A stretch of 64,000 bases of DNA from positions 303,590,150 through 303,654,149 of the forward strand of contig NC_064619.1 in the NCBI RefSeq assembly GCF_023898315.1. Reading direction: 5' to 3'. Both the position numbers and the translations under genes were made by a program. This stretch comes from Schistocerca nitens (Eukaryota > Arthropoda > Insecta > Orthoptera > Acrididae). Below, piece by piece: positions 21,966 through 33,444 of this stretch. How positions within the stretch are numbered: the first letter of the stretch is position 1; every line of letters starts with the position of its first letter. The notes under the pieces were generated by a model. It was not told the origin of the DNA and made no database searches. It saw only the letters and a list, made by a program, of their open reading frames with translations.

Positions 21966-22725
21966 TGAAAAATAAAAGGCGCTCTTACTTATCATTAACT
22001 CAGGTCCTTCTCTACTGACCGCCTTCAGTTCAGTAAGCATTGACTGTCCTACGTCAGAAGAGAAATGCATCATACTGTCTTTCTGACTGGTGTTAATATG
22101 TCGTTCCAGTGAATGTTTTTACAGCTCATAACAGTGCAGTAGCATATTAAGCGCATTGCATGTCCTTAAAACGATATGAAAGTAAGGTAATTCCCATTCG
22201 GCATTGATGTGGCTTCTCCACTTTTTTTTAATTTTTATTTTTGATAAGGGCCGCAGTATTCCTAATGCAGAACGTGAATCTAATTTAAAGCAAGCAGTAT
22301 TGTCTGCGACCCGCAGCGTTCATTTTCTTGTTCCTCCTCACCCTTCAGCCCCACACAGTGCTGCGTTGGGAGACCTAGATAGGAGCGCAGCTGGAACGCT
22401 CGCTCTTCTGGGGCGCTGTTTGGCTAGTCCTGCTGTAGAAGTACTTCGGTGAAGCTGCTTTACTGTCATCATGAAATAAACTAAAAGTTCTCCAGTTACG
22501 AAAGCGTAAATCAAAACGAACATCAAATCGTCTGAGTAAACACGTGTTATTCAAGCTCTGTCATCTGTAAAATATTAAAATTCTTTGAACGGCTCGTGTG
22601 TACTGCAGCCCTGAAAACTAAGTTCAACTCACAACAGAACCCTACTAAGACTCACAACCGCCGTCCACGAGAACAGATTTACTGTCCGCGACCGACTGAC
22701 CAGAAAAGACCACAAGTTGTAGCTC
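21966..22725. other. Unassigned sequence with a GC-richer segment
   Basis: The part 22,300-22,450 is clearly GC-richer than its surroundings, without a recognisable product. Nothing else identified. Confidence 0.35.
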
Positions 22726-22926
22726 AAAATGGTTTAGACGGCTCTGAGCACTGTGGGACTTAACATCTGAGGTTATTAGTTCCCTAGACTTAGAACTACT
22801 TAAACCTAACTAACTTCAGGACATCACTCACATCCATGTCCGAGGCAGCGTTCTACCCTGCGACCGTAGCAGCAGCGCGGTTCCCGACTGAAGAGGCTAG
22901 AGCCGCTCGGCCACAACGGCGGGCCC
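22726..22926 (-). mobile_element. SINE, head Z / tail A, diverged
   Basis: Complete minus-sense copy from GGCTCTGAGCACTGTGGGAC to CGCTCGGCCACAACGGCGGG. The B box is damaged (GTTCTACCCTGC on the plus strand instead of a clean GATTCGAACCTGC), so it is an older copy. Confidence 0.88.
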
Positions 22927-22991
22927 ACATGGTGCAGCCATGCCACTTGTGTAACAACTCGCAACCCAGACCATGATAGTCATGCTCATGA

Positions 22992-23262
22992 CATGTTACA
23001 AAGGTATCGTTAAACTATCCGCAGCTCGTGGTCTTGCGGTAGCGTTCTCTCTTCCCGCGCACGGTGTCCCAGGTTCGATTCCCGGCGGGGTCAGGGATTT
23101 TCTCTGCCTCGTGATGACTAGGTGTTGTGTGTTCTTCTTCATCATTGACTCGCAAGTCGCCGAACTGGCGTCAACTAAAAAGGACTTGCAATACGGCCGC
23201 CGAACTTCCCCGCATGGGGCCTCCCGGCCAACAATGCCATACGATCATTTCATTTCATCGTT
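22992..23262 (+). mobile_element. Chimeric SINE, head X / tail B
   Basis: Head X as in 19,297-19,473 (CAGGTTCGATTCCCGGCGGG at about 23,070, then CTGCCTCGTGATGACTAGGT) joined to tail B as in 15,045-15,275 (GCCGAACTTCCCCGCATGGG to CGATCATTTCATTTCATC). This copy links the two SINE families. Confidence 0.85.
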
Positions 23263-23367
23263 AAACTTGGCAAACTGAATATAAGCTGATCTCCTTATAA
23301 CTAAACGCGTTTAATGAGCTCTGCTCACACTGATCACTTCCCAACTTTACAAAACGTTCCAGCATTT

Positions 23368-23480
23368 ATATTATTAACGAATATTATATATTATATTATT
23401 ATAATTATATATACATATTATATGTTTATTATAATTAATGTATTATAATATATTATATTAATATATTATTAACGAATATA
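23368..23480. repeat. AT-only simple-sequence region
   Basis: Nearly pure A+T made of TATATTA-like words; begins and ends near AACGAATAT. Confidence 0.9.
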
Positions 23481-23532
23481 TTCTATGGTGCCATCATGCA
23501 TAACTTTTGAAACAACAAAATGCAAATAAATA

Positions 23533-24365
23533 TGAGGGCGAGATGAAAAGTAATGCCTCTGAATTTTTCGTATGAGAACTCTTACAACTTTTTAAACAAA
23601 CATTATGAACGTTCTATATCTTTATTCTTCATGTCTACATATTTATATCTCATCACAGTCACCCTGGCGGGGAACAAATTTCTCCCAACAAGATACCAGT
23701 TTGCTGATAGTGTCACTATAGAATGTTTGACTTTGTTGACGGAGCCACAACTTCACCTAATCATCATTAAAGTAAAATCCTCAGAGGAGTTCTTTAAGTT
23801 TTATAAGCAGATGAAAATCTGATGGGGCCAAATCGGAACTGTGTGAAGGACAATCACTGACAGTGAACCCAAGGCATCGGATTTGTTGCAGATGTCGCAG
23901 CGCTCGTGTGTGGTCTGGCATTTTCATGTTGAAGGGGAGGTTGTTCCATGTGTGGACAAACACTTCGGACGCGCAACTCGGTTACAGCACGCTGTTTTTC
24001 ACGCATTGGCATAGTTTTATTAGAGACTGCCATGTTACACGCTACAATTCGGAGATCTCTGGCGGTAGAGAGCTGTAAGTATGTACATATGAAGAACAAA
24101 GATGTAAAGTTTTAAAACGTTATTTCACATAAGCCGGCCAAAGTGGCCGAGCGGTTCTAGGCGCTTCCGTCTGGAACTGCGCGACCGCTACGGTCGCAGG
24201 TTCGAATCCTGTCTCGGGCATGGATGTGTGTGATGTCCTTAGGTTAGTTAGGTTTAAGTAGTTCTAAGTTCTAGGGGACTGATGACCTTAGGTGTTAAGT
24301 CCCATAGCACTCAGAGCCATTTCACATAAAAAACTCTGACGCATTATTTTTCAGCACGCCCTCAT
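23533..24365 (-). mobile_element. Mariner-like element, internally deleted, split by a SINE
   Basis: The termini TGAGGGCGAGATGAAAAGTA (left) and the inverted right end TTTTCAGCACGCCCTCA match, with TA at both sides. Minus-strand coding: an N-terminal stub (MREKQRAVTEL at about 24,000) is followed at once by ENARPHTSAATSAT (second-Asp block, Asp to Glu) and SHSSDLAPSDFHL (third block, 23,830), so most of the N-terminal and middle domain is deleted. Without the SINE it is about 650 bp against about 1.3 kb for a full mariner. The terminus resembles that of 45,770-47,412. Confidence 0.85.
24133..24318 (+). mobile_element. SINE, head Z / tail A, full length
   Basis: GCCGGCCAAAGTGGCCGAGC head, B box GGTTCGAATCC at 24,200, tail to CTCAGAGCC. 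Duplication ATTTCACATAA at 24,122-24,132 and 24,319-24,329. It interrupts the deleted mariner element. Confidence 0.92.
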
Positions 24366-24589
24366 ATTTATATATGCACAGATGTGTCATACCAAAGCAG
24401 TTCGCTAGTTCATGTTCTTTTGTGTGATGCCCTTGGTTTTTATGTGGCACATACAAGTCCGAATTACAGCCCATATAAACGGTGATCTGTTTCGGTAAAA
24501 TAACATGGTACTTAATTTTGTTCATAACTGTCTTTAACAGGGTGATTTTTACCACAGTGTACAAACTCTAGGGATTGATCGATGTGAGG

Positions 24590-25370
24590 ATACGGAAGGA
24601 AAAAGGTCTAATCAACTTATGTCCGGAAATGCGTGGTTTCCAAGCTAGAGACCATTTATTCTATCATACATTCTTACAGACACTACGGTCTAATACGCGC
24701 TGTACCATGTGGCAACAGTTACAGTAATGGTTGAAAATGATTTCCATGTGCCTCAACGTATGCGGGTACACGCCGTCGCATGTTCTGTCTCACACGCTCA
24801 CATTGGGCAGGCTGCATCCGAACAGTGTCAAATACAGTACGAATACGCTGATTGAGTGTTCACACATCTGCAATGTGCTCAACATATACGATACTTTTCG
24901 GATGCCCACATAACCATAAATTGCACCGGTTCAGATCTGGTGGACGAGCAGGCCTTGCAACTGGAGCCCCTTGTCCGATCCATCGACCAGGAAAGACACG
25001 ATTGAGATGCGTCCAGACATTAACGGCCAAGTGAGCTGGAGCACCATAATGTAGCAGCCACATAACCCTTCGAATCATCAATGGCACTTCTTCCAGCAAG
25101 AGAGGCAAAGCCACCAGCAAGAAATGCCAATCATTTCGGCCTACTAGGCGATTTGGAAGGAAGACTGATCCCAAAATACGGTGCCCAATTATTCCAGACC
25201 ACACATCCTGACTGCACCGATGCTGAAGATTCGCTTTCACCATACCCTCCATAGTTCCCTTCATAGTTTTGCATACAATCCCACAGATGACTTATGAAAG
25301 TTAGAGACACCACTCCACGTAAAGGTGGCCTCATCTGTGAATAGGACGGAGAGGCTAAGTTGTGTGTTAC
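24590..25370 (-). pseudogene. HTH-DDE transposase fragment (Tc1/mariner superfamily)
   Basis: Minus-strand blocks: VWSGIIGHRILGSVFLP (about 25,210), LVALPLLLEEVPL (about 25,100), MWLLHYGAPAHLAVNVWTHL (second-Asp block, D to Y; family form QDGAPPH), FPGRWIGQGAPVA, then RPPDLNRCNLWLCGHPKS (last block, family form RSPDLTPLDFFLWGYVK). The N-terminal HTH half is absent. It shares architecture with the transposases at 51,545-54,210. Confidence 0.82.
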
Positions 25371-25379
25371 TTACAGTGA

Positions 25380-26560
25380 GACTCTGCGGGATGCGCAAAC
25401 ATTCGAACAGTTAGCTGAGGTGTTACAACAACTGAATGATAAGCAGAACAGTACTCGCTTCTTTAGGGAGGAATTGAACATGTTAGTTCAGAACATAACG
25501 AGTTAACTGAATCATTCTCAGACAGGCTTCAAAAAATCAATTCTTAAACATGCAAATCAATGTGGAATGAGGACATCATTACGGTGCTGTGCCAGGAAGC
25601 TGAGAATAGGGCTCCCCCCATACTTTTACCTGGCGTTTCCACTGAAATATCATGTAGGGCTACGAGGGAGAATCCTTCAGATTTGGCTATGGCTATTGGG
25701 AGCGTCACACAGTTGTAAGAAGTAGATACAGCAACTAGGGGCCATGGTGGCTGTCATGTGTTTGCTTCAGTGATAAAATGCCAGATATGTGGGCGTGATG
25801 GCCATCTCCAAGAACCTTCTCATCATACAGAGTGCTATGAGTGGGGACATATGGCTCTGAGCACTATGGGACTCAACTACTGAGGTCATTAGTCCCCTAG
25901 AACTTAGAACTAGTTAAACCTAACTAACCTAAGGACATCACAAACAACCATGCCCGAGGCAGGATTCGAACCTGCGACCGTAGCGGTCTTGCGGTTCCAG
26001 ACTGCAGCGCCTTTAACCGCACGGCCACTTCGGCCGGCTGAGTGGGGACAAGTAGGTCACAAAGTACAGGAGTGTATGAGTAAGAAACATGAAGATCGGT
26101 ATCAGCAAAAGCGTTTCTTAAACATATAAGAGAATGTGTCAGCTGTCAGAAAATGTTCTCCATTAAGTGTAATACTGCACGATAAGATGCAGAGATGGAA
26201 TGCTGCTTGTGGAGTTTCGTTGGTGGAAAGGAACACAGGTCTTTAACAGAGACTGGAGCACAGGTATCGGTCATCACACTGGATCTCTTGGGTAGAAAGA
26301 CACTCCAGTCTGCACATTACAGGGTATTCAGAGCCGGTGATAATGATACCAGTTCATTGTGGGAAACACTGTTAAAGTTTAGCATTGGGGCTAAAACTTT
26401 TTCTGAGCATGTGGAGTATTGCTACATGTTGATGAACGGTATTCTGCAATTCTCAGGTTTGATTTCCTTACTAAACATCATACTACAATCGATCTTTTCT
26501 GGCATACAGCTGAGCTTGAAGAGTTTTTGTTTCCACTGGGTGATACTGTCACAAGCAACG
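25380..26560 (+). pseudogene. LTR-retrotransposon gag and protease remnant
   Basis: The plus strand shows a gag tail with a zinc knuckle CQICGRDGHLQEPSH at about 25,782 and a second, CYEWGQVGHKVQEC, split by a SINE and with its second Cys changed to Trp. An aspartic-protease block LTETGAQVSVI follows at about 26,236 (active-site Asp to Glu), then conserved GLISLL-type residues up to 26,560. The pattern is gypsy-like. Stops and frameshifts make it inactive. Reverse transcriptase does not follow on this strand: the next remnants are on the minus strand. Confidence 0.72.
25850..26038 (-). mobile_element. SINE, head Z / tail A, full length
   Basis: Minus-sense copy with B box (GATTCGAACCTGC on plus at 25,965). 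Duplication TGAGTGGGGACA at 25,838-25,849 and 26,039-26,050. It splits the second gag zinc knuckle. Confidence 0.92.
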
Positions 26561-26589
26561 TGATGTGACAAGGTGCACCGATCATGAAG

Positions 26590-28140
26590 GCATTGCCAAC
26601 TGCACTGCGTGTGCACATGCTAAAAATGGATTCTCAGGATACATACTGTCAGGTACAGGGAAGTTTGTTTGGGTCTCTGTAGGCGAGGACTTACCGCAAG
26701 AAATATTAGTGTGGTCAAGCCACTTGAATATAACGACCATATGGATTTAATGCACGTTTTTGTACACAGAAGTGTAGCATACAGAGCATGAATGGTGAAT
26801 GTATGGTTCCAATTAGCCTCTACTACATAAGGGAGTAAGCCCCCACTTATTGTTATGTCTTTTAATATAACCCAATGTTTCTCCTGCTGTATGACAGACT
26901 CTCTCAGAACGCCCACTTGCTTGTGAGTGTATTGCACTGGTTCTAAATTCCTTAATGCTGATAACCAGCACCACTGTTTTATTAAATCAAGCATAAAATC
27001 CATTCCTTGGTCCATTATAACTCACTGTCTCACTTGGTCCAGACTGTAGTATCTGTACTGCTGTTTCTGCCTGCTGGTTAGGTATTACTATCATGGATGG
27101 AAAACGAGAAAAGTTATCTACTGCCCTAGAATACAACAGTTTCCTGCTGGTGTTCGAGAGGTGGTCCGAGAATGTCCATAACAATCATCTGAAACGGTAT
27201 ATCTGCCTCTGGCAACTTCTCCAATTTAATCTTTTGATCATTTACTTACACCCTTTGAGTGCATGGGAAACAACTTTTATCTAACGTTCGACATCCTGTT
27301 TATGTGTCATCAACTATTAATTTTGTGCAACTCTGTGTTCTATGGCTCTTGTGTTACTGTGTTCAGCTAAAACTGAATCATGAACCTGCCTCAACATTTC
27401 AGTTCGTAATTTCCCTGGTACCACTATGTGTAACCCACATCTTGTCTCTCTGTACAGCACTCCATTGTGCATGCTGAATTGTCACTTCTCAGGAAAGAAC
27501 TGACAGTTTGGTCTATGTCTACCCTGGTTCATTTTGTGAGTGCTGCCTTCCTTTTAAGTATACAATTTATCTGCTCAATTTACTACTTCAAAATCGAATT
27601 CATTCAGCCATAATGCCTATCTAGTTAAATGACTCATTGGATATTCAAGTCCTATAACCATTTCAATGTTGCGTATTAGTTATCACTTTGAAGCATCGTC
27701 CTTACAAATTACACTGAAAATAACTTGCTCCATGTATTAGTGATGTCATTTCTTTTTCTTTCTTACTAAGTGCTCTTGATGTGTATCTTATTGGATGTTT
27801 CTGTTCTACTGCCTCCCATCTTGAAATGCAATTTAAGGCAAAACTGCTGCTCTTGATGTTGATCTACAAACTCTTCCATTACAGTTCACAACTGCTGTGG
27901 GACTATATATGGTTTCTTATCGATAGGCAACCCATTGCCAATATGAATATGGTGTTGTGTTAGTGATGTGGCAGGCAATGGTCCAGGAGGATCAAATAAC
28001 TGAGCATGCTCTTCTAATAGTGTCTCCATACTCCATTATCCTGTCTCTCTATATGTGATACTTCATTCCTCATTGAATTTAAACTGACACTGTTTCAGGA
28101 CTGCACAGACTTAGGTGAAATTTTATATAATTCATCTTCA
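26590..28140 (-). pseudogene. Gypsy-like RT to integrase remnant
   Basis: Read on the minus strand from the right: LLEEHAQLFDPPGPLPAT and HIHIGNGLPIDKKPY (about 28,030-27,900), the entry into a gypsy reverse transcriptase; then broken sequence; then an integrase core with DNFSRFPSMIVIPNQQAET (about 27,110), GPSETV, FNKTVVLV, RTSAIHSQASGRSERV (about 26,930) and LPYVVEANWNHT (about 26,830). The integrase DDE blocks are recognisable but interrupted by stops. The orientation is opposite to the gag-protease remnant at 25,380-26,560. Confidence 0.75.
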
Positions 28141-28417
28141 TCCAGTACTTCTAAGCTTATTATCATAGTACATCATGACAGACTCACCTTCCCAGAAAAC
28201 TAAGGTTATCAAAACTTGCAGTCACAATGCTACTTCCATCAAATTCCTGTACATAGGGCAAAATACACTGACAGAAGAAAAATGCAACACCATAAAATAC
28301 TTAATGTAGAGTAATGAAATATTGGGAATACGTTTGTCTAGCTAACATATTTAAGTGATTAATTTTACAAGATCACAGGTTACTGTAAGAGCAAGATAAG
28401 GTATTCAAAATGTGAAA

Positions 28418-28611
28418 AATTCAAATGGCTCTGAGCACTATGGGACTTAACATCAGAGGTCATCAGTCCCCTAGAACTTAGAACTACTTAAACTTAACTA
28501 ACCTAAGGACATCACACACATCCATGCCCGAGGCAGGATTCGAACCTGCGACCGTAGCGGTCGCGCAGTTTCAGACTGAAGCGCCTCATACTGCTCGGCT
28601 ACTGCGGCCAG
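28418..28611 (-). mobile_element. SINE, head Z / tail A, full length
   Basis: Minus-sense copy; duplication CAAAATGTGAAA at 28,406-28,417 and 28,612-28,623. It lies in the subterminal part of the Tc1-like element. Confidence 0.92.
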
Positions 28612-29344
28612 CAAAATGTGAAACCATGGTACATTAATAACCAGTGTAAATGCCAGAATGTTGAAGCAAGTATGCAAACATGCATGTGTTGTATTGTACA
28701 GGTGCTGGATATCAGTTTGCAGGATGAAATTCCTTGCCTGTTGCACTTTTTCAGTCAATAAAGAGATTGTTTCTGCTGTTTGTGGATGACGCTGGAGCTA
28801 ATGTGTGATTGTATCCCATAAATGATCGATTGGAGACAGATCTGTTTATCAAATGGGCCAAGGCAACCTGTTGGATATCTGTAGAGCATGTAGGGTTCAA
28901 AAGCGATATGAGGATGAGCGTTATCCTGCTGAAAACATCCCTGGAATATTGTTCATGACTGGTAACACAATATGTCAAATCACAAGACTAACGCCAAATC
29001 ACCAGACTAACAAAAATTTACAGTCAGGGTGTACGGGATAACCATGAGAGTGCTCCTGCTGTCATACAAAATCAAATCCCAGACCATAGCTACAAGTGTA
29101 GGTTCAGTGTGTCTGGCACACAGTCAGGTTAGTTGCAGACCTTCAATTTGCCTCCATCTAACCAATATGTGGTCATCATTGATACCAACAAAGACCAACC
29201 TTTCACCATAAAATACAACAGACCTCTCCCTGCCCTTAAATGAGCTCTTGTTTGACATCACTGAAGCCACAAATGCCGGTGGTTTGCGTTCAGTCGAATG
29301 CACGCAGTAGGGCACCTGGCTCAGAGTAACCAATTTGTAAAAGT

Positions 29345-32300
29345 TTGTTACACATGTGGTCTAGGGGTAGCATCTTTAATTAATAATCAAAATCTTCTCT
29401 GTCCCAGGTTCAAAAGCCGCCATCACTGCAATTTTGACTAGTAAACAGTATTTGTGGCTGAAGACTTCCGGCATAAGAAGTCACCCTCATTTTGCCAATG
29501 TCCTTGTGAAAGAGGGCGGAGGACTGGTCACAGGTTCAGGGCGCTTTCTTGCCTTTGTATATGGAAACTGCCCTTGAAGGCGGAAGAATCAGCAATGATC
29601 AACGGCATGGAAACCACTGCATTAAAGACATGTAAAATGTATCCACAGAACATGTGCCCTGTAATTGAAAAAGTGTAATGATGATCTCTCCATCGGCAAA
29701 AGATTCCGGAATAGTTTCCCATTTGGATCTCTAGGAGCAAAAGATTGAATAACCAACGAAAGGATAGCGTTCTACGAGTCGGGGCGTGGAATGTCAGAAA
29801 CTTGAATGTGATAGGGAAGCTAGATAATCTGAAAAAGGGAATGCAGAGGCTTAACTTAGATATAGTAGGGGTCAGTGAAGAGAAATAGAAAGAAGACAAG
29901 GATCTGTGGTCAGATGAGTACAGGGTAATATAAAAGGCAGCAGAAAATGGTATAACGTTATGAATAGGAAGGCAGGACAGAGAGTGTGTTATTGTTATCA
30001 GTTCAGTGATAGGGTTGTTATCAGAATCGACAGCAAACCGACACCGACAACAATAGTCCCGGTATACATGCCTACCTTTCAAGCTGAAGATGAAGAGATA
30101 GAGAAAGTATGTGAGGATATTGAAAGGGTAACACAATATGTAAAGGGAAATGAAAATCTAATAGTCATGGGGGACTGGAATGCAGTTGTATGGGTAGGAG
30201 TAGAAGAAATGTTTACAGGAGAATATGTTCTTGGAACAAGGAATGAGATACACTAATTGAGTTCTGTAATAAATTTCATCTAGTAATGGCGAATACTCTG
30301 TTCAAGAATCACAAAAGTAGGAGGTGTACTTGGAAAAGGCCGGGTGATCGGTAAGATTTCAGTTAGATCACATTACAGTCGGGCAGAGATTCCGAAATCA
30401 GATACTGGATTGTAAGGCATGCTCAGGAGCTGTTCTAAACTCAGTTCACAATGTAGTATTGATGAAGTGTAGGCTAAAGTTGAAGAAATTAGCCAGGAAG
30501 AATCAATACGCAAAGCAGTGGAATACGGAGGTACCAGGGAATGACGAGATAAGTGTTCTCTAAGGCTATAGCTACAGCAATAAGCATCAGGTCAGTAGGC
30601 AGTACAGTTGAAGAGGAATGAACATCTCTAAAGAGGGCAATCACAGAAGTTGGAAAGAAAAACATAGGTACAAAGAAGGTAAGATATCATGGGAAACAGA
30701 AGAAATACTTTAGCTGATCGATGAAAGAAGCAAGTACAAAATTTTCAGGGAAATTCAGGAGTACAGAAATATACTTCGCTGAAGGATGAAATAAATAGGA
30801 AGTGCAGCAAAGCTAAGACGAAATGACTGCAGAAAAAATGTGACTAAATCGAAAAAGAAATGATTGTCGAAGGCTGACTCAGCATAAAGGGAAGTCAAAA
30901 TAACCTTCGGTGAAATTAAAAGTAAGGGTGGTAACATTAACAGTGCAACGGGAATTCTACTGTTAGATGCAGAGGAGACAGTGGATAGGTGGAAAGAATA
31001 CACTGATGGCCTCTATGAGGAGAAAGATTTGTCTGCTGTCATAAAAGAAGAAAAAATAGAAGTGGATATAGAAGAGATAGGGGATCCAGTATTAGAATCA
31101 GAATTTAAGCTACATAAAATAAGACAGAAGGGATAGATGACATTCTATCAGAATTTCTAAAATCGTTGGGGGAAGTGACAACAAAACGACTATTCACTTT
31201 GATGTGTAGAACGTATGAGTCTGGTGACATACCATCTGACTTTCGCGAAAATATCGCCCATTCAATTCTGAAGACTGCAAGAGATGACAAGTCCGAGAGT
31301 TATCGCGCAATCAGCTTAACAGCTCATACATCGAACCTGCTGACAGGAATAATATACAGCAGAACGGAAAAGAAAATTGAGAACGTGTTAGATGACAATC
31401 AGTTTTGCTTTAGGAAAAGTAAAGGCACCAGAGACGCAATTCTGACGTTGCGGTTGATAATGGAAGTAAGACTAAAGAAAAATCTTGACACTTCATAGGA
31501 TTTATCGACCTGGGAAAGGCGTTCGACAATATAAAATGCTGCAAGATGTTCGAAATTCTGAAAAAAATGGGGGTAAGCTATAGGGAGAGACGGGTCATAT
31601 ACAATATATACAACAGCCAAGAGGGAATAATAGGAGTGGACGACCAAGAACAATGTTCTCGGATTAAGAAGGGTGTAAGACAGGAATATAGTATTTCACC
31701 TGTACTATTCAATCTGTACATCGAATAAGGAATGGTAGAAATAAAATAAAAGTTCAGAAGTGGAATTAAAATTAAAGGTGAAAAGATATCAATGATACAA
31801 TTCGCTGATGACATTGCTAGTCTGACTGAAAGTGAAGAAGAATTACATGATCTGCCGAACGGAATGAACAGTCTAATGATACAGAATGTGGATTAAGAGT
31901 AAATCGAGGGAAGACGAAAGTAATTAGAAGTAGCAGAAATGAGAACAGTGAGAAGCTTAACATGAGGACTGATGGTCACAAAGTAGACGAAGTTAAGGAA
32001 TTCTGCTACCTAAACAGCAAAATAACCAATGACGTATGGAGGAAGGAGGATATCAAAAGCAGACTAGCATTGGCGCAAAGAGCGTTGCTGGCCGAGAGAA
32101 GTCTACAGGTGTTAAACAAAGGCCTCAGTTTGAGGAAGAAATTTCTGAAAATGTACGTTTGGAGTACAACATTGTATGGTAGTGAAACACGGTTTCTGGT
32201 CAAACCGGAACAGAAGAGAATCGAACCATTTGAGATGTGGTACTACAGACGAATGTTGAAAATTTGGTGGATTGTTAAGGTAAGGAATGAGGAGGTTCTG

Positions 32301-32577
32301 CGTAGAATCGGAGAGGAAAGAAATACATGGAAAATACTGCAAAGAGAAGGGACAGGATGATAGGACATCTGTTAAGAATTCAGAGAATGACTTCCAGGGT
32401 GCTAGAGGAACCTGTAGAGGGCAAAAATTGTAGAGGAAGATAGAGATTGGAATACATCCAGCAAATAATTGAGGACGTAGGATGCAAGTGCTACTCGGAA
32501 ATGACTAGGTTGGCACAGGAGACTAAGTCATGGCGGGCCGCATCAAACCAGTCGAAAGACTGATGACTCAAAAGACA
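29345..32577 (+). mobile_element. RTE-type LINE, near full length (copy C)
   Basis: It begins with a tRNA-like head TGTGGTCTAGGGGTAGCATC (A-box type) and CCCAGGTTCAAAAG (B-box type), then a 5' leader to about 29,770, endonuclease, reverse transcriptase and C-terminal region, ending GTCGAAAGACTGATGACTCA at about 32,573. Flanks on both sides are the two halves of one Tc1-like element, which fixes the ends at about 29,345 and 32,577. At 3.23 kb it has the length of a complete RTE element. Confidence 0.85.
29775..32560 (+). pseudogene. RTE endonuclease-reverse transcriptase pseudogene
   Basis: Order: RVGAWNVRNLNVIGKLDNL (start of AP endonuclease, about 29,780), VGVSEE (29,868), MPTFQAEDEEIEKVCEDIER (30,067) and the MGDWNA catalytic block (30,166). 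The RT has LTAHTSNLLTGII (31,316), FIDLGKAFDNI (motif A, about 31,498, Asp kept), KKGVRQEYSISPVLFNLYIE (31,668) and FADDIA (31,801, Asp pair kept). The C-terminal part has CYLNSKITNDV and LYGSETRFLVKPEQKR. At least five stops or frameshifts separate these blocks. The 202-codon minus-strand frame at 29,528-30,136 is antisense to it. Confidence 0.88.
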
Positions 32578-33236
32578 GGTGCTTGTGTCATTGTGGTGCC
32601 AATTGCTGCTTCGGATACAGTTAAATGAGCCAGAGCCGACTACTCTCTCTGCAGTGGTGTGTGTGGCTGTCTGGAGCCCAGTTTTCTTGCGACCATACGT
32701 TCTCGTGACCAGCGTTTCCACTAATCATGTACAGTGGCTAGATTCTTGCCAAGTCTTTCTGCCATATAACAGAAGGAACATCCAGATTCTTGTAGCTCTA
32801 TTACATGGCGTCGTTCAAACTCAGTGAGGTGTTGATATTGGCGTCTTTGTCGCCTTAAAGTCACTCTTGACTAACATTGACTCACCACGTCCAGTCTGAA
32901 AGGTAACTAACGCTCACGACCGTTGCAGCGTGTATTTAAAGAAAACCTGATCTGCATACTGATAGTGGCGCTACTAGCGCCACTCTTATGCGATTGACGC
33001 AGAGTTTGAATATACATAATCTTTCAGATATGGAAATACACTTACCAACTTTCGTCTGTTCGGACAACTCCTTCCTGGAGGGGCGATTCCTTATTCCGTC
33101 ATTGAACGTCGTGAAAAAGATTGTGCTTTATCTAATTCTTCGTTCTGAGGCGAAGTCTCAACTATAAAGAAAGTTAATCGGCAGATAAGCCCCTACATCA
33201 ACCCAGGTTAATTTTTCTAGTACCTATCGGCATGGT

Positions 33237-33438
33237 TCAAAAATGGTTCAAATGGCTCTGAGCACTATGGGACTTAACAGCTGAGGTCATCAGTCCCCTA
33301 GAACTTAGAACTACTTAAACCTAACTAACCTAAGGACATCACACACATCCATGCCCGAGGCAGGATTCGAACCTGCTGCCGTAGCGGTGGCGCGGTTCCA
33401 GACTGTAGCGCCTAGAACCTCTCGACCACCCGGGCCGG
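33237..33438 (-). mobile_element. SINE, head Z / tail A, full length
   Basis: Minus-sense copy from GGTTCAAATGGCTCTGAGCA to the head end CGGGCCGG. Imperfect duplication CTATCGGCATGGT / CTATTGGCGTGGT on the two sides. Confidence 0.9.
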
Positions 33439-33444
33439 CTATTG

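Larger units (their letters stand above)
28266..33104 (-). mobile_element. Tc1-like element split by a SINE and an RTE LINE
   Basis: The left end CACTGACAGAAGAAAAATGC and the inverted right end (33,104 backwards, CAATGACGGAATAAGGAATC) are matching termini. The minus-strand transposase remnant has an N-terminal HTH part at 33,000-32,580, then the RTE insertion, then RSVVFYGERLVFVGIND (first catalytic block, about 29,240) continuing to about 28,720. Without the SINE (about 200 bp) and LINE (about 3.23 kb) it is about 1.4 kb. The same family occurs as a 3' fragment at 60,185-60,748. All frames are broken. Confidence 0.85.

Noticed and set aside
29528..30136. 202-codon minus-strand open frame
   Set aside because: It is antisense to the leader and endonuclease region of the plus-strand RTE LINE; no protein-family signature of its own.
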